Assembly: GCA_034769895.1 (NCBI GenBank)
Contig: CM068367.1
Location: 114,870,573-114,934,572 of the forward strand
DNA from: Magicicada septendecula
Taxonomy: Eukaryota; Arthropoda; Insecta; Hemiptera; Cicadidae
DNA length: 64,000 nt
Direction: 5' to 3'
This document shows positions 1-11,836 of this stretch, one piece after another. A program made the translations under genes and the position numbers. The first letter of the stretch is position 1; the number at the start of each line of letters is the position of its first letter. The notes beneath the pieces were generated by a model, which worked only from the letters and a program-made list of their open reading frames with translations, made no database searches and was not told the origin of the DNA.

Positions 1-1108
1 AATAATAAAATAGAAATAATAATTAATATACAAATGTTAGTAATATTTAATTTTTTCGAACCAACTGCTCTGCATTGTCTGGCGTCATCTCAGCTGATGC
101 TTGGAGTCTAGTTGTCAAAATAGCCGCCCCCGTGCTGCGTATGTACGAAGTCTTCACAACGGAATTTCTTCAAATAAATGTTTATTCTCTAGGTGTTCCT
201 CATCCAAGTAGTAGTGATTAATTTTTCTTCGTAACAGTGTAATTATCCTGGATTAGTGGTCAGTTATTCGGCTCGGCAATCAGTGTTCAAATGTGTTCTT
301 GTTCCATATAGTTCATAAGGTTTACAATGGCAAATTCCGTATCGATAAAATTCTGAATCAACGTTTATATGTTCTAATATCTGGGTTTCGCCTTCCAATC
401 TTCATAAATAGCTTAATCTGGTTTATTCCATTTGAACTCGGTGTTGACGACTATTATTTTCAAATTTTCTGTTTTATTTTTATATTTTTAGTTCATATCC
501 AAAATTTGTATTCTATCTTTTTAAATAATTAATTTGTGTGAGATCGTTCCGATGTATGCATCTCAACATTTAACAATCAACTAACTCTCTTTCTTCTTCA
601 TGCAAAAGGTCCTGGCTGATTTAATATTAAATTGACATTTTTTTAATCATCTGGCATTTCCGCTTCAATGATATGTTGAACTAAAATAATTGACTTTTAC
701 ATTATATGATTAATTACATTTTGCTTATTACTTATTCTTATTAAATACTAATTACATAATCAATTTCCTTATTTAATTCTCCGTTATTTAATACCACACA
801 TAATATACTTTATAGTATTTTTTAACTCAAAAAGTCATATTTACAGTATATTTGAATGTAGGCTTTAAACTGTACTTCCTGTCACATTAAATGGTTTACA
901 ATTTCTGTTAGATTCTAATTAACATTGAACAAGATCATTGATTGACTTGTTATAGGTTGATTTCTTTAATTCTCAGTAATTTTATGATTTGGTTAAATAA
1001 TTTGAATATTATCTTAAATTTAGGTTTTTCCTTAGATTACAGTGTTATTACACTTCCATTTTTTTCTAATAATATTTTATACATTCCTTCAATACCTTTA
1101 CAAAGTAT
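1..1108. other. AT-rich sequence without recognised gene
   Basis: I see no conserved frame, RNA gene or mobile-element signature here. Short open frames (for example 293-532) are low-complexity hydrophobic translations of T-rich DNA and are not supported as genes. Confidence 0.6.
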
Positions 1109-1200
1109 TGTTACAGTTATAATACACAGTTATTGATTTACACTAAACAGTTTTCATCTATTTAATTAATTTCATTAACTTATTTACTAATTATAAAGTC

Positions 1201-2114
1201 GGTGATATTTACCATTTGGCCTACATTTTATGTTAGTTCAAATACAATGTTTATTATTATTTCAGCTTGCTAATACCCTCTCTGACATACAATTCTTATA
1301 ACATCTTAACTAAATTACCCTTATTTAATTACAGTAATGTTTATTATTAATTGGTATCCTTAAAACATAATAAATATATTCTATAACAAAAAAATAGACT
1401 CAATCTCAAACATTCAAGTCTTGAGTTCAATGAACTGTTAACGTCAACACAACACAACTGTTTTTTCATTTAAATTATTTATTAAAATTAAATTTTATGC
1501 AGTCCTTTGCTGTTTTTGGTTTTAGTTTAGGGATTTCCCCTTGTTCACTTCACTATTTATTGCATACTCTTATAGTATTTTTTGACATTTTATCTGGTAT
1601 TGTATGATAAAGAATATCACTTATATGAGATCATCAGGATTTGCTTTTCATTATAAAAATAAATTGCACTGGTACATTTTTAATTTTATATCTAGAACCT
1701 TTACTTACACATACTTTACATTTACTCTTAGTTTATTGCATTGTACTTTTCTTATTTATTTTCATCTTTTTTGGGGGTTTCTAATTTTATAATATGTTTT
1801 TTTTTCAAAAGTTGTCCTTTTATTATAGAGGTTTGTTTATCCTGGGTATTTCCTGACCTGCTCCTATACTACCTGGGTATAATTACTTTATACATTGGAC
1901 TATCATTATTTTCCTATAACTTATTATATATTGCATGGTTGGTTTTAATTTATTTTATCTCTTCGAACTATGAATTCACTTTACTGTGGTCCTTGATTAA
2001 TTTTTATAGTAGTTTTCCTTGAGGTCATTTTATTTTTATTTTATACATGATTATTTTTATTATTTTTTTTTTTTTTGTTAAATTAGAACAATGTGGAATT
2101 TCTGTCATGCTACA
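1201..2114 (-). repeat. 3' LTR of the gag-only element
   Basis: It matches 4894-5803 with only about a dozen differences that I could count by eye, which suggests a fairly recent insertion. The outer end (plus 2114) is sharply defined: the copies agree up to GCTACA and then diverge. The other end is less clear, because the 92 bp to the left align at equal length with the other copy but are poorly conserved. Confidence 0.85.
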
Positions 2115-2119
2115 GATTG

Positions 2120-2128
2120 CTCTCCTCC
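2120..2128 (-). other. polypurine tract-like sequence
   Basis: On the minus strand GGAGGAGAG is followed by five bases and then the TGTAGC start of the 3' LTR. This is the expected place for plus-strand priming in an LTR element. Confidence 0.5.
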
Positions 2129-2662
2129 AGAAGTGATTAATTCAGATCATACGTTGAGTATGTATGAAATAATTGCTTATGATATTTATTAGTTATTACC
2201 TTCTTTGTCTTCCTACCCATTTCTATATCTGCTTCTTCGTAACTGAGCTTTAGTTTTCTTTTTTTTTCTTAAATTGATTCTTATTTGATAGTTATTGTTA
2301 TCTGAGTTTTATTATTATTATTATATTTATTTTTTCCTTAACTTAGTGCTTTATCCATGGGATATTCATTCCCTAACACGTGAGCTGGGGCAGTCCAGAG
2401 AGGCACTTGTGGCTACATATACTCTGCTGGTCATACTACAATTCTATTTGAGATCAGAGGAACATCATCTCTGCTCAAAATATAATACTGCTGGAATTCA
2501 TCTACAGACAGTCATTAAATAAAAATTATACAAGAATAGTCTATTTTTTGACTAATAAAAATCATCCTTGGATACCTCACTTCGTAGTTGCTCAGATCTG
2601 CTAATATTTTCTATCTCATTTATTCTTCTTATTATTTATTCTTCTAATGTTTTTAGCTTTGC

Positions 2663-2770
2663 TGATATATTTATTCTTATTATGGTTGGAAGCTCTGTTG
2701 ATATATTTATTTTTATCATGGTTGAAAGCCCTGTTGATATATTTATCACTAGTTATTGGGCGTAAACTTT
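2663..2770 (-). repeat. 36-bp tandem repeat inside the gag-only element (three units)
   Basis: Units 2663-2698, 2699-2734 and 2735-2770 are exactly 36 bp; the last is the most diverged. On the minus strand each encodes 12 residues of the type INISTGLSTMIK, so the array is in frame and may be part of a degenerate repetitive C-terminal region of the element's protein. Confidence 0.7.
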
Positions 2771-3117
2771 TTTCGTCTGAATTCTCTTTATTTCTTCTAT
2801 TGTTCGCACAATCTTCTTCTGGTTATCACTATTAATAGCATTTTTTTTCTTGTTTTTCATCTTGGTTCTAATTAATTGTTCTACTGGTTTTATGTTATGA
2901 CAGTCATTCTTCCAATGGTTCTTATTATAATTAAAATTAAAGTAGTGATGATAGTTATATTATATATTTTTTTTCTCAAAAATTATTATTTCGCTCTTGG
3001 TTTCATCCAAATTATTTCATTAACATTATATTATTTAAGTGGTCTTTACTTCCTTTTGCATTTCGTAACCTTTTTAATTTTTCCTATCCAAAACTAGTTT
3101 ATTCATATTATTGTTAT

Positions 3118-3385
3118 AAGTTGTTCTTATTTTTCCTTTAGAATTTTGTTGATATATTTTTTTTCAACATTAATTCCTGTAAATTATTGATATAAGTTGA
3201 TATTCTTTAGTTTTAGAATTTAGTAATTATATTTCCATTCAAAATTATCTTCTGTAAATAATTGGTGTAAGTTGATCTTACGTTCTTTTTGAATTTTTTA
3301 ATGGTTTATATACTTCAATTCAAAATTAAGTCCCATAAATAGTTGGTGCAAGTTGACCTTACTTTTCTTTTAGAATTTTTAAGTT
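3118..3385 (-). repeat. 75-81 bp imperfect tandem repeat (about 3.4 units)
   Basis: Units start at 3118, 3194, 3269 and 3350. On the minus strand two adjacent units translate into similar peptides containing motifs such as INLHQLF and INLYQ, separated by stops, which suggests a decayed protein made of about 25-residue repeats in the internal region of the LTR element. Confidence 0.55.
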
Positions 3386-3693
3386 TAAATTCTAATTCCC
3401 TTATTACAGTTCTTAATTGTTATATGTTCTTCTAAACCCAGTATTGATGAGCTTTTGGTGATTTTCATAATGTCGCTCAGTTCCTCATATCTTCATTTGT
3501 ATGGTTCAGTTTCTTGAATAATATTCTTCCTTAAATCTCGGTTTTATTTCTTTGTTCTTTACTCATATTATTTTTTCTCAATTATTCTTATTTTCCTTCT
3601 CTTTTAAATGGTTTTTTGCCGTAGTCGGTTATCATAACATCCGTCCCTTTTCTTGACGGTAGGTGGTATTTAGTTTATCCATGGTCCATAAAC

Positions 3694-4053
3694 TCAGTTG
3701 CCCTTATTGTCCGGACTACCGTTGTCTTCATAATTATTTCCGTTCTTCTGACATCTCTCGCTTCTACCTTGTACTTCATTTTCGGTTGTTATTCTTTCAT
3801 TTGTTTCAAGGGTTATTTGACTCACTCTACCATATTGTTTATTAAACCAATGTGTCACTGGTACATCAATGATTAATGATATCATTGATATTTTCCCATG
3901 TATTTCTATCTCTGGTGTATTCCATTTACCTCTAGTCTTTTTCAATTTGTAGTATACTGTTTTATTGTAAGTCATTATTGAAATTCCCTTTAACCTCCTC
4001 CTATAATCTCTGAAATTCATGATTTCTTTATCGTTGGTCATTGGGACGTACAT
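3694..4053 (-). pseudogene. second minus-strand frame of the LTR element, unrecognised
   Basis: A 119-residue frame in the same orientation as the upstream gag-like frame and inside the LTR-bounded unit. It is basic and polar (runs such as YRRRLKG and KLKKTRGKW) with no zinc knuckle, protease DSG/DTG or RT motif that I can see. The nearest reading is a continuation of the same structural polyprotein after a stop or frameshift. Family unknown. Confidence 0.4.
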
Positions 4054-4122
4054 TAATTAAACCATTGTTCATCATCTCCAACTTTTCCCGTGTTTACATT
4101 AATTTCCTCGGGTGTATTTGTC

Positions 4123-4617
4123 TCATTTTTTTGACTTCATTTCCCTATGCTTAATATTTTCTTTGTTTTTGTTAGGTTTAATTTCAGATAATAATGCTAC
4201 TTGTTCCTTTGTTTTATCGTTTGATATTTCTTCTATTCCCGGTTTGCTATCATTTTGTAATTCTTTGGTCCTATTACTTCTTAATTCTTCCCTCCACCTT
4301 TTATTATCATTTATTATCTCCTTCATTTCCTTAGAATGATCATCTATCATCTTACTCTGATCTACTAGTTTCTCCATTATCTTCTTACTAAATTGTAGGA
4401 ACATTTCCATCATCTTTCTCATCATGGTTTCCTGGAAATTGACATCCCCTGTTGGTGTAGTGTTCTCGGGCTGTTCCTCCTGTTGTGCGGGTTGATTCGG
4501 TTCCGCAGGAGGTAACCTTCCTTCTATATCTTCAATCGGAATTGCCTCTTTGTCGTCCATATCGATCTCTTTCTCAGCTTCTGCCGCCCTTTTCTTTGAT
4601 GTTGCTCTTTTTGGCAT
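4123..4617 (-). CDS. gag-like structural protein N-terminus of the LTR element
   Basis: 164-residue open frame whose ATG is the first on this strand after the proposed primer-binding region. The N-terminus is basic (MPKRATSKKR), followed by an acidic and proline-rich stretch and, from about residue 60 to 125, a methionine-, lysine- and glutamate-rich segment likely to form a coiled coil (MMRKMMEMF, FSKKIMEKL). It ends in a lysine-rich tail. Position and composition fit a Gag-like nucleocapsid or assembly protein; no zinc-knuckle CCHC motif is present. I do not recognise a named family. Confidence 0.5.
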   Translation of the reverse strand: MPKRATSKKRAAEAEKEIDMDDKEAIPIEDIEGRLPPAEPNQPAQQEEQPENTTPTGDVNFQETMMRKMMEMFLQFSKKIMEKLVDQSKMIDDHSKEMKEIINDNKRWREELRSNRTKELQNDSKPGIEEISNDKTKEQVALLSEIKPNKNKENIKHREMKSKK

Positions 4618-4778
4618 TTTTATTACTTTTCCTGACCTTATAACAGCTGCCAGCTAAAATTAGAAATTGGGCAGATTATTTTTATCTCTTATGGCCTATC
4701 AATTACTAACTTCAGCCCCTTAAGTTGGACGCTAATTTTGTAACACAACAAAATTCTCGTGTTTGATTATATGATAAG

Positions 4779-4798
4779 CCACACGTTGGTAGCGTCAA
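4779..4798 (-). other. possible primer-binding site
   Basis: The minus strand reads TTGACGCTACCAACGTGTGG, close to the TGGCGCCCAACG-type primer-binding sites of many retroelements but with an inserted base or two. A second, more decayed version lies at 4715-4737. If correct, the LTR ends near 4802 rather than 4894. Confidence 0.35.
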
Positions 4799-4893
4799 TT
4801 TTGTAACAATTACATAATCTGATGGGTTTGAGTTTCGGTGGTACAACTATTTATGATTTATTAATTTATTAATTATTTATTATTTATAATGTG

Positions 4894-5803
4894 GGTGATA
4901 TTTACCATTTAGCCTACATTTTATGTTAGTTCAGATACAATGTTTATTATTATTTCAGCTTGCTAATACCCTCTCTGACATACAATTCTTATAACATCTT
5001 AACTAAATTACCCTTATTTAATTACAGTAATGTTTATTATTAATTGGTATCCTTAAAACATAATAAATATATTCTATAACAAAAAAATAGACTCAATCTC
5101 AAACATTCAAGTCTTGAGTTCAATGAACTGTTAACGTCAACACAACACAACTGTTTTTTCATTTAAATTATTTATTAAAATTAAATTTTATGCAGTCCTT
5201 TGCTGTTTTTGGTTTTAGTTTAGGGATTTCCCCTTGTTCACTTCACTATTTATTCCATACTCTTATAGTATTTTTTGACATTTTATCTGGTATTGTATGA
5301 TAAAGAATATCACTTATATGAGATCATCAGGATTTGCTTTTCATTATAAAAATAAATTGCACTGGTACATTTTTAATTTTATATCTAGAACCTTTACTTA
5401 CACATACTTTACATTTACTCTTAGTTTATTGCATTGTATTTTTCTTATTTATTTTCATCTTTTTTGGGGGTTTCTAATTTTATAATATGTTTTTTTTTCC
5501 AAAAGTTGTCCTTTTATTATAGAGGTTTGTTTATCCTGGGTATTTCCTGACCTGCTCCTATACTACCTGGGTATAATTACTTTATAAATTGGACTATCAT
5601 TATTTTCCTATAATTTATTATATACTGCATGGTTGGTTTTAATTTATTTTATCTCTTCGAACTATGATTTCACTTTACTGTGGTCCTTGATTAATTTTTA
5701 TAGTAGTTTTCCTTGAGGTCATTTTATTTTTATTTTATATATGATTATTTTTTAATATTTTTTTTGTTAAATTAGAACAATGTGGATTTTATGTCATGCT
5801 ACA
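4894..5803 (-). repeat. 5' LTR of the gag-only element
   Basis: Nearly identical to 1201-2114 (offset 3,693 bp at the left end). Right border at 5803 is defined by loss of similarity after GCTACA. The small open frame inside (5297-5485) is duplicated in the other LTR and is not a gene. Confidence 0.85.
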
Positions 5804-6474
5804 TAGTTTATTTTAAAACTTAAAAGTACTTGATATCCACATGGATAATATTTTAGCTGAATACTCTACGTATTTCAAACACACAATTCTAGCTAATAAA
5901 GTACATAATCGGAAAAATGTATTTAGTTTGTTTGTGTGCCAGAAAATTCTATTATTTATTGCTCTGACCAATCTGTTGTTTTACTGTTTCTGTATTAAAA
6001 CGTACTCTTCTTAAATCTAATCTTCAAGTTCCCGACTGGCTTGTAAAACGATTGCCATTGTTTAAGTTGTGGAAGAGATTAAAAAGTGTTCGTTGCAAGT
6101 GTATATATATATATATATATATATAAATTTGGGGCCGTTACTGTCTGCACAGCACGGCGATAAACGTGATATAATAGCAGTCGATAAAAATGTTTAACGA
6201 CAATAAAGGAGCAAATACTTCTCGAGTACAAATAAACTCCGACTGCCGGAAGGCGAAACTTTACAGACCCATTATCAAACATTATTTTCACGACGTTCAG
6301 TTAATATACGTACTTCGTTTTAATATGTAAACCAGATGTTATAAAAATCATCCGCTACATTACGATTGTTATTTTTGTAGCGGTAACTCTGTTTGAATAA
6401 CTTTTTCTTTTGGATACAACTCTTGTATGCTGCTTAATAAAATTCGTGAACTCGACTAGTAAATATCTGCAGTA

Positions 6475-6477
<3 letters not shown>
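5804..6477. other. unassigned sequence with (TA)n at 6102-6125
   Basis: No conserved frame or element recognised; a short TA dinucleotide run is the only feature seen. Confidence 0.5.
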
Positions 6478-6524
<47 letters not shown>

Positions 6525-6780
6525 AATCGTCGTCGTCGTCGTCGTCGTCGTCAATACCACCACCATCGCCGCCATCATAATCATCGTCACCATTATCGTC
6601 GTCAACGTTAACTTCACCACCAAAAACACCATCACCATAAGAATAACAATAACATAATCGTCATCGTCAATACCACCTCCATCGTCGCCATCATCATCAT
6701 CATTTTCGTCGTCGTCGTCAGCTTCGTCAGCTTCACCACCAAAAACACCATCACCATAATAATAATCACCGGTTACAATT
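6478..6780. repeat. (CAT)n/(CGT)n trinucleotide array with an internal duplication of about 116 bp
   Basis: A pure CAT run from about 6478 is followed by CGT repeats and two diverged copies of a CCACCA/CATCGC block starting near 6552 and 6668. The apparent 141-residue poly-Asp/poly-Met protein on the minus strand is only a translation of these repeats. Confidence 0.85.
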
Positions 6781-6889
6781 AGATATTTACAATAAAAAGT
6801 GCGTATATAAAATTGGGAAAATAAGGCATTACAGTACAGTAGTGAGGCCAGAATGCCTATATACAAGTGAATGTCTAGCATTGAATTAT

Positions 6890-7387
6890 AATTTAGACAA
6901 ACTAGAAAATATTGGAAAGACGAATTATTAGGAAAATATTAGGCCCATGAAAAACATCAGAATGTTGAAAATTAAGAAGTAGTGATGAAATATATCAAAA
7001 TATAGTAGTTATCAAAATATAACAGAAATAATGAGATAAAGAAGACTATATTATTTTTTGGACATTTATATAGAATGGACGACAATAGGTTAACGAAACA
7101 GATCTTCAAATATCTGTGGGGAAAGACGTCAACATCAATTTGGATTAAAGAAGTCCAAAAGGATTTAGAAAAAAATAATATAAAACCAGAAGAAGCAATT
7201 GAAAGAGACGTTTTTCGAGAAAAAGTGTTAAAAATGGAAGTAGTACAGAATAGGAGAGCATAAAACGCAGGTTCAAAGTGGACTGAAGACAGGAAGGAGA
7301 AACATTGTGAAAAGATGATAGAATATTGGAGATAAAGAAAAGAGCAATGAATAAAGAATTGAAATTGGCATGTGGTCCTCAGATGGC

Positions 7388-7388
<1 letters not shown>
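6890..7388 (+). pseudogene. C-terminal end of a LINE (non-LTR retrotransposon) ORF2, decayed
   Basis: The best-preserved part (7075-7263) encodes 62 residues with motifs typical of LINE ORF2 C-termini in insects: a GHL.RM-like segment just upstream, MDDNRLTKQIF, and WIKEVQKDL. Upstream DNA from about 6890 translates, with stops and frameshifts, into the familiar ERRILRKI-type region. The 3' part ends in TGTGGTCCTCAGATGGCCGA and runs directly into (TA)n. The same 3' sequence occurs inverted at the right edge of the window. 5'-truncated and non-functional. Confidence 0.75.

Positions 7389-7431
<43 letters not shown>
7389..7431. repeat. (TA)n microsatellite at LINE 3' end
   Basis: About 20 TA units begin directly after the LINE terminal motif ATGGCCGA, suggesting that the microsatellite grew from the element's tail. 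Confidence 0.85.
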
Positions 7432-7434
<3 letters not shown>

Positions 7435-8899
7435 CTTATTAAATAAGATATCTTATTAATATCTTTCTAACGGTACAATTTTCATTACGTCAATATAATA
7501 ATGAAGATATATGTTCCTTACAGTTATCAATGTAATTTTGTAGTACTGAAGATTTATCGATTCTCTTATATCCAGTGGGTGTTAATGAATTTCAAGCACT
7601 CAGTGATCGGGTCTTATCTGAGTGTCAAGTTGTAGTTTGAAAACATTTAAACGTAAATTTAAATAACACATGCTATTGATTACGAACAAATAACGAAACA
7701 TCAGACAAACGCGTCTGTTTTGCCTAGGCGACGAGTGGAAGAAAATAGACTGGGTCTTGTAATATGATGAAAAGAAAACAGGAGTTTGGCAAAAACAATT
7801 TCCATTAAACAAATAAAATGAAATCTACTGTACATTATCAGTGAATGAGTGAAACATTTTTTCATAGTTTCTCCTGGTCGATTATTCTCAGTTAAAATAA
7901 TATTTTATTATTCTTGTTCTTATTAAAGTAAATAGACTAACTATTAAATTGCTTTTCCAAGACTCCCAGTTGCCAGTTGGAAATCACTGCCCTATTTTTA
8001 TTGGTTTCATTTGAAACTGAGATTCACTACCATACATTAGTGTGACAGGAGATGAGTGACATGGGGCACGTTGATTAGGAATTCGGTATTGTCTGTTTCC
8101 GTGTTTTACTTTTCAAATACCGGCTGAATATTTTATATCTTCTAAAAGGCTCCAATTCGTTTTATCCAACTATGTTATGACTTTTTATATTAAAAACAGT
8201 TTTGCTTTAAGTTTTAAGACAAGGTTTATTTGTCACTAACGCCAAATATTTCCCTCATTGTGTCACAAAATATGATGCTGCATCATCGGCTACAAGTATG
8301 CTCCAAAACGTTTGGCATTAACAAAAATAATACGTGTAATAAGTCTCTCGCATAATTTTGTGGGAATTCTGAATTTTTCGACTTCTCAAAAGTTGTCCGA
8401 CAGCATGCTATTTTTGATGCAGTACTATACGAGACTAAAAGGAAATCGACGATAAGACCTGTAACATGCGGCAGTATATTAACACTGGCTGTTATCAGAG
8501 ACACCCTCGTTTCCTCTAATAGTGCATAACGACAACGCTCAGCAATTTTATTCCCTCCCAGCCACGGACACGGGGCGGTATACTACTCGACCTGCTTCGC
8601 GGCGGAAACCACTACTGAATCGGCCGTATTTAGTCGTACATTGTGAATCTTCGTTAATTCACAAAATTATTGCTTAAATTACAAAGAAAAGATTTGTGCG
8701 CTTCCACTCATAAACAATTGGATTCTGCAAAATATTCCTTTCGCTAGTTTATGGGCAATAATTAATGTACTGTTTGTTATTTTATTACTATATTTTAGTA
8801 TTAGCTTATCCGTAAGACGGATCCGTAACACTGTTATTTAAATTTTTGTTAGCTTTTGTTAACCCGTGTTTTTTAAATATTTTACGTAGGTTTACATAA
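7432..8899. other. unassigned sequence
   Basis: Several short open frames on both strands, none with recognisable domains. No repeat structure seen. Confidence 0.5.
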
Positions 8900-9025
8900 A
8901 CGTACTATTTTTCGTTCAAGTTGCGTTTCCTACTGGATACATGTTTCGGGCATCAAGCAGTCTGCCCATCGGGCAACAGACTACGTACCAAATAATAAAA
9001 AACATCTTGAACGTAAAATAGTATT
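8900..9025. repeat. short inverted repeat, possibly Penelope-like arm remnant
   Basis: Arms of about 23 bp at 8900-8923 and 9003-9025 are inverted copies. Between them, on the minus strand, GATGCCCGAAACATG resembles the end of a Penelope-like terminal repeat, but no CTGANGA core is present. Weak assignment. Confidence 0.35.
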
Positions 9026-9079
9026 ATGTATTAAGTAATTTACCTTTCAAGAAAAAGCTATAGGAACTAATTTATAATA

Positions 9080-9261
9080 TTTGGATTTCGTTGTCCATGA
9101 CGTGTCCGTTATTTAACTAAATATAATTATTTCACTACCGACTCGGAACACAAAGTTTTTTTATGGGTAAACACGTAAAAGTGTATGGCTATAAGGTAAA
9201 ACTTTTACGTGTTTACCCATAACAACTTTGTGTTCCGACTCGGTAGTGAAATAATTATATT
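9080..9261. mobile_element. Penelope-derived foldback element, copy 1
   Basis: A 182-bp unit flanked by identical 12-bp repeats TAATTTATAATA (9068-9079 and 9262-9273). It consists of a unique left end (TTGGATTTCGTTGTCCATGA and following, about 38 bp) and two inverted arms of about 64 bp (9118-9181 and 9198-9261) around a 16-bp spacer. The unique end and arm match the elements at 32.6 and 59.6 kb. The part of the arm that carries the hammerhead core in those copies is deleted here. Confidence 0.8.
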
Positions 9262-9273
9262 TAATTTATAATA

Positions 9274-11332
9274 GTCAAATATTTAAGTAGGCCTATGTTA
9301 TATTTTCATTGATAACTGGAACACAGTTGCTTTCAACTAGCATTAGTGGTCTAAAAACAGTACCATTAAAGACCTGAACTCGTTTTAAAGTCACTTATCG
9401 ATTTCAACTAACCACTGTAAGTTTTAGAACAAAAAATGTGGAAATTTACACGTCCAATAAACGGAGTAAGTTACAATTATTTTAAGGATTTAATTTTCTG
9501 CCTTCCCAGCTTTTCATTCAGACAATTTTATTTTCATTCGTATGACTTTATAAAATATTAATTGTAAACAATATGTTTTATTTTACACAAGTGAGTTTAC
9601 TTTATTCACTTGTATTTTTTACATTGTTCCGATGATTTTTCTTTTACTGTCATCTTCAGAAAATATAAATATCCAAAGAAGCAGTTAATTAAATTTAAAA
9701 TTAATTGTTTAATAACAGCTGTGAACATATATGTAATAATATTCTGATAATGTTAATTTACTAAAACATACACCGAAAGATCGAAAAATAAACCTTTTGA
9801 AAATTTTGGAAATATATAAAAACAAAAAGTGATTACAATATAACAATTAACACAGGAACAAATGCAAATTAACATAAAAATGATGACGTTTTCAAATTAT
9901 TAATTTTATAAAATAAAAAGTATACATGTTGTGACGATTTAAAAAAAAAAGTTTAAATCGCACAAATAAAAAATTGCTTTCAATATAAGTAAGAGTATTA
10001 TCCACCCCTTACCTATGCCTAGATTCATGCAACAACGTGCAAATTGTCCCGTACCAACACGTTAAGAACGGTGTTATTTAGCTAATAATAATAATTACTT
10101 TAATTAAATAAAATACGTACAATATAAATAAAGAAATTCCTAATTCGTAACCAAAAGGTAAAATAATGTATTACGACTTAATTAATAAATAATTAATATA
10201 ACTTAAATGAACGAACTATTTTCTCAGTGCGTAAAACCGCGCCAGCTACTGACCCCTTGCCGCTAAACATTGCAAGCATTCGCCCGATAGACACCGAGAT
10301 GTAAGGATGTAGCTGCTGTGTTGTGAACATACACATAGGTGTATACCGTTAAGCAATATTTAATCAAGTTATAATGAGTTCGATTTGACCTATGTAGTAT
10401 AATAATAATAATAAAAACAAAATTATAATGTAGTGCGTGAAGAAATATGTAAAGAATAATAATAAAAAAAAAGGAAACTTAGCCGACACATCTCTTAGCA
10501 AACTGTAAGTGGTGAGAAATGTTACTTACCAAATTTTAGTGCTGATAAAATAAGAACTGTAACTACAAGTAAAATGTAAGCTACCGACTCCGAAAGAAGA
10601 AAACACAAACAGCAACCGGATGAACTTCTAGTACCAAAATCTAATCGTCTATGAAGAGACTACCAGAAACAATCAACCTCATGGAACTTCAAGAGGAACC
10701 GTGGATCAGACCCTAGGAGAGGACTGAAGATGACCATCATGGACCCCACAGCATACACATGTTATATTCAGGTGATATCAAAACATAATATTTGTAACAC
10801 AAATTCATTGTAAAACAACAAGAACAGTAAAGAACTTTTGATAATTAAAGTTTAATATAAATATTTTTGTAATCACTGTAATGAAGTAGTAATGACATTA
10901 AGATGTTTAGATTTAAATTAATATTAAAATTTACAACCAAAATTATTCTTCTAATAATTTGGTTGAAGTTGTAATAAAAACATAACTAAGTTGAGTCCCG
11001 GATCCGTGGGACTGAAAACAATATCTAGCTGAATGCTTTTGATATAAAAAGAATAAGAAGTAAATTTTCAAAATATTTAATGCAGAAATTTTTAGAATCT
11101 GAGTTTAAAAGTAAAGTAAAGTATGAGAGATAAATATGTTAATAAAGAGATGTTTTGCTAACACCCAACGAGTGAATAAATTTATACAATTCTTGCATAA
11201 TTCCTGAATAATAAAGTGTTATAATTTGTTAGTGATTAAGGTTTACTAACAACGGCAGCTAGTTCAATTAACAGGTAACAAATTGACCTGGTTCCCGACA
11301 TTTGTGATATCTTAACAAGGGAGACGTCACAA

Positions 11333-11335
<3 letters not shown>
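9274..11335. other. unassigned sequence, one decayed Penelope-like arm
   Basis: Mostly AT-rich, without frames. At 9621-9659 the minus strand reads CTGAAGATGACAG then a spacer and CGGAACAATG, a plausible but decayed hammerhead-type arm; next to it the hairpin arms ACAAGTGA/TTCACTTGT (9588-9612) are seen. No target-site duplication found. Confidence 0.35.
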
Positions 11336-11382
<47 letters not shown>

Positions 11383-11390
11383 CATATATA
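11336..11390. repeat. (TG)n(TA)n microsatellite
   Basis: About 16 TG units followed by about 10 TA units. Adjacent short open frames with Cys/Val or His/Thr repeats are artefacts of it. Confidence 0.9.
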
Positions 11391-11692
11391 AATAACTATC
11401 CATTCATTTACATAAATATATATAACATAAATTATTCCTTTGTAAGTAACTCGTTGAGGTTTCTGCAGGTCTCCCATGTAATATCTTCAAATAAAGATAT
11501 TACAATGCAAGTAGGTTTATTTTCACCTGACGCATGTTTAACAGAAATTACTCCGTATATTAAATAAATAAATATAAATATATATAACATAAATTATTCC
11601 TTTGTAAGTAACTCGTTGAGGTTTATGCAGGTCTCCCATGTAATATCTTCAAATAAAGATATTACAATGCAAGTAGGTTTATTTTCACCTGA

Positions 11693-11726
11693 CGCACGTT
11701 TAACAGAAATTACTCCGTATCTTCAG
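11693..11726 (-). ncRNA. hammerhead ribozyme-like core
   Basis: Minus strand: CTGAAGA, then a possible six-pair stem ACGGAG/TTCTGT with loop TAAT, then TAAAC where GAAAC is expected. One substitution in the second core box suggests loss of activity. Confidence 0.45.
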
Positions 11727-11810
11727 AGGTTTGTTTGAATTGTAATTGAATTTTTCGCTTACAATTGTCGCTTACATTCAATTACAATTCAAACAAACCT
11801 CTGAAGATAC

Positions 11811-11836
11811 GAAATAATTTCTGTGAAACGTGCGTC
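11811..11836 (+). ncRNA. hammerhead ribozyme-like core
   Basis: CTGAAGA, stem-loop, GAAAC, then GTGCGTC: both core boxes are intact, followed by a minimal helix III and a GTC that could be the cleavage triplet. Lies in the inverted partner of the arm at 11655-11750. Confidence 0.5.

Larger units (their letters stand above)
1109..5803 (-). mobile_element. LTR retrotransposon with gag-like frames only, minus orientation
   Basis: Two direct repeats of about 910 bp (1201-2114 and 4894-5803) flank about 2.8 kb of internal DNA. In minus orientation each LTR begins TGTAGCATGACA, and a purine run (GGAGGAGAG) lies just before the 3' LTR, as expected for a polypurine tract. Lysine- and glutamate-rich gag-like frames begin on the minus strand shortly after the 5' LTR, and a sequence resembling a retroelement primer-binding site lies at 4779-4798. 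No protease, reverse transcriptase, RNase H or integrase frame is recognisable, so the copy is probably non-autonomous. The left border could be 1109 (TGTTACA) or about 1201; no clear target-site duplication was found. Confidence 0.75.

Noticed and set aside
1604..1792. 62-residue ORF repeated at 5297-5485
   Set aside because: The two copies are the two LTRs; the frame is a by-product of LTR identity.
6456..6881. 141-residue Asp/Met/Thr-rich minus-strand ORF
   Set aside because: It is the translation of CAT/CGT trinucleotide repeats.
8941..8962. Minus-strand GATGCCCGAAACAT as hammerhead core
   Set aside because: The CTGANGA box is missing at a suitable distance; kept only as a possible arm remnant.
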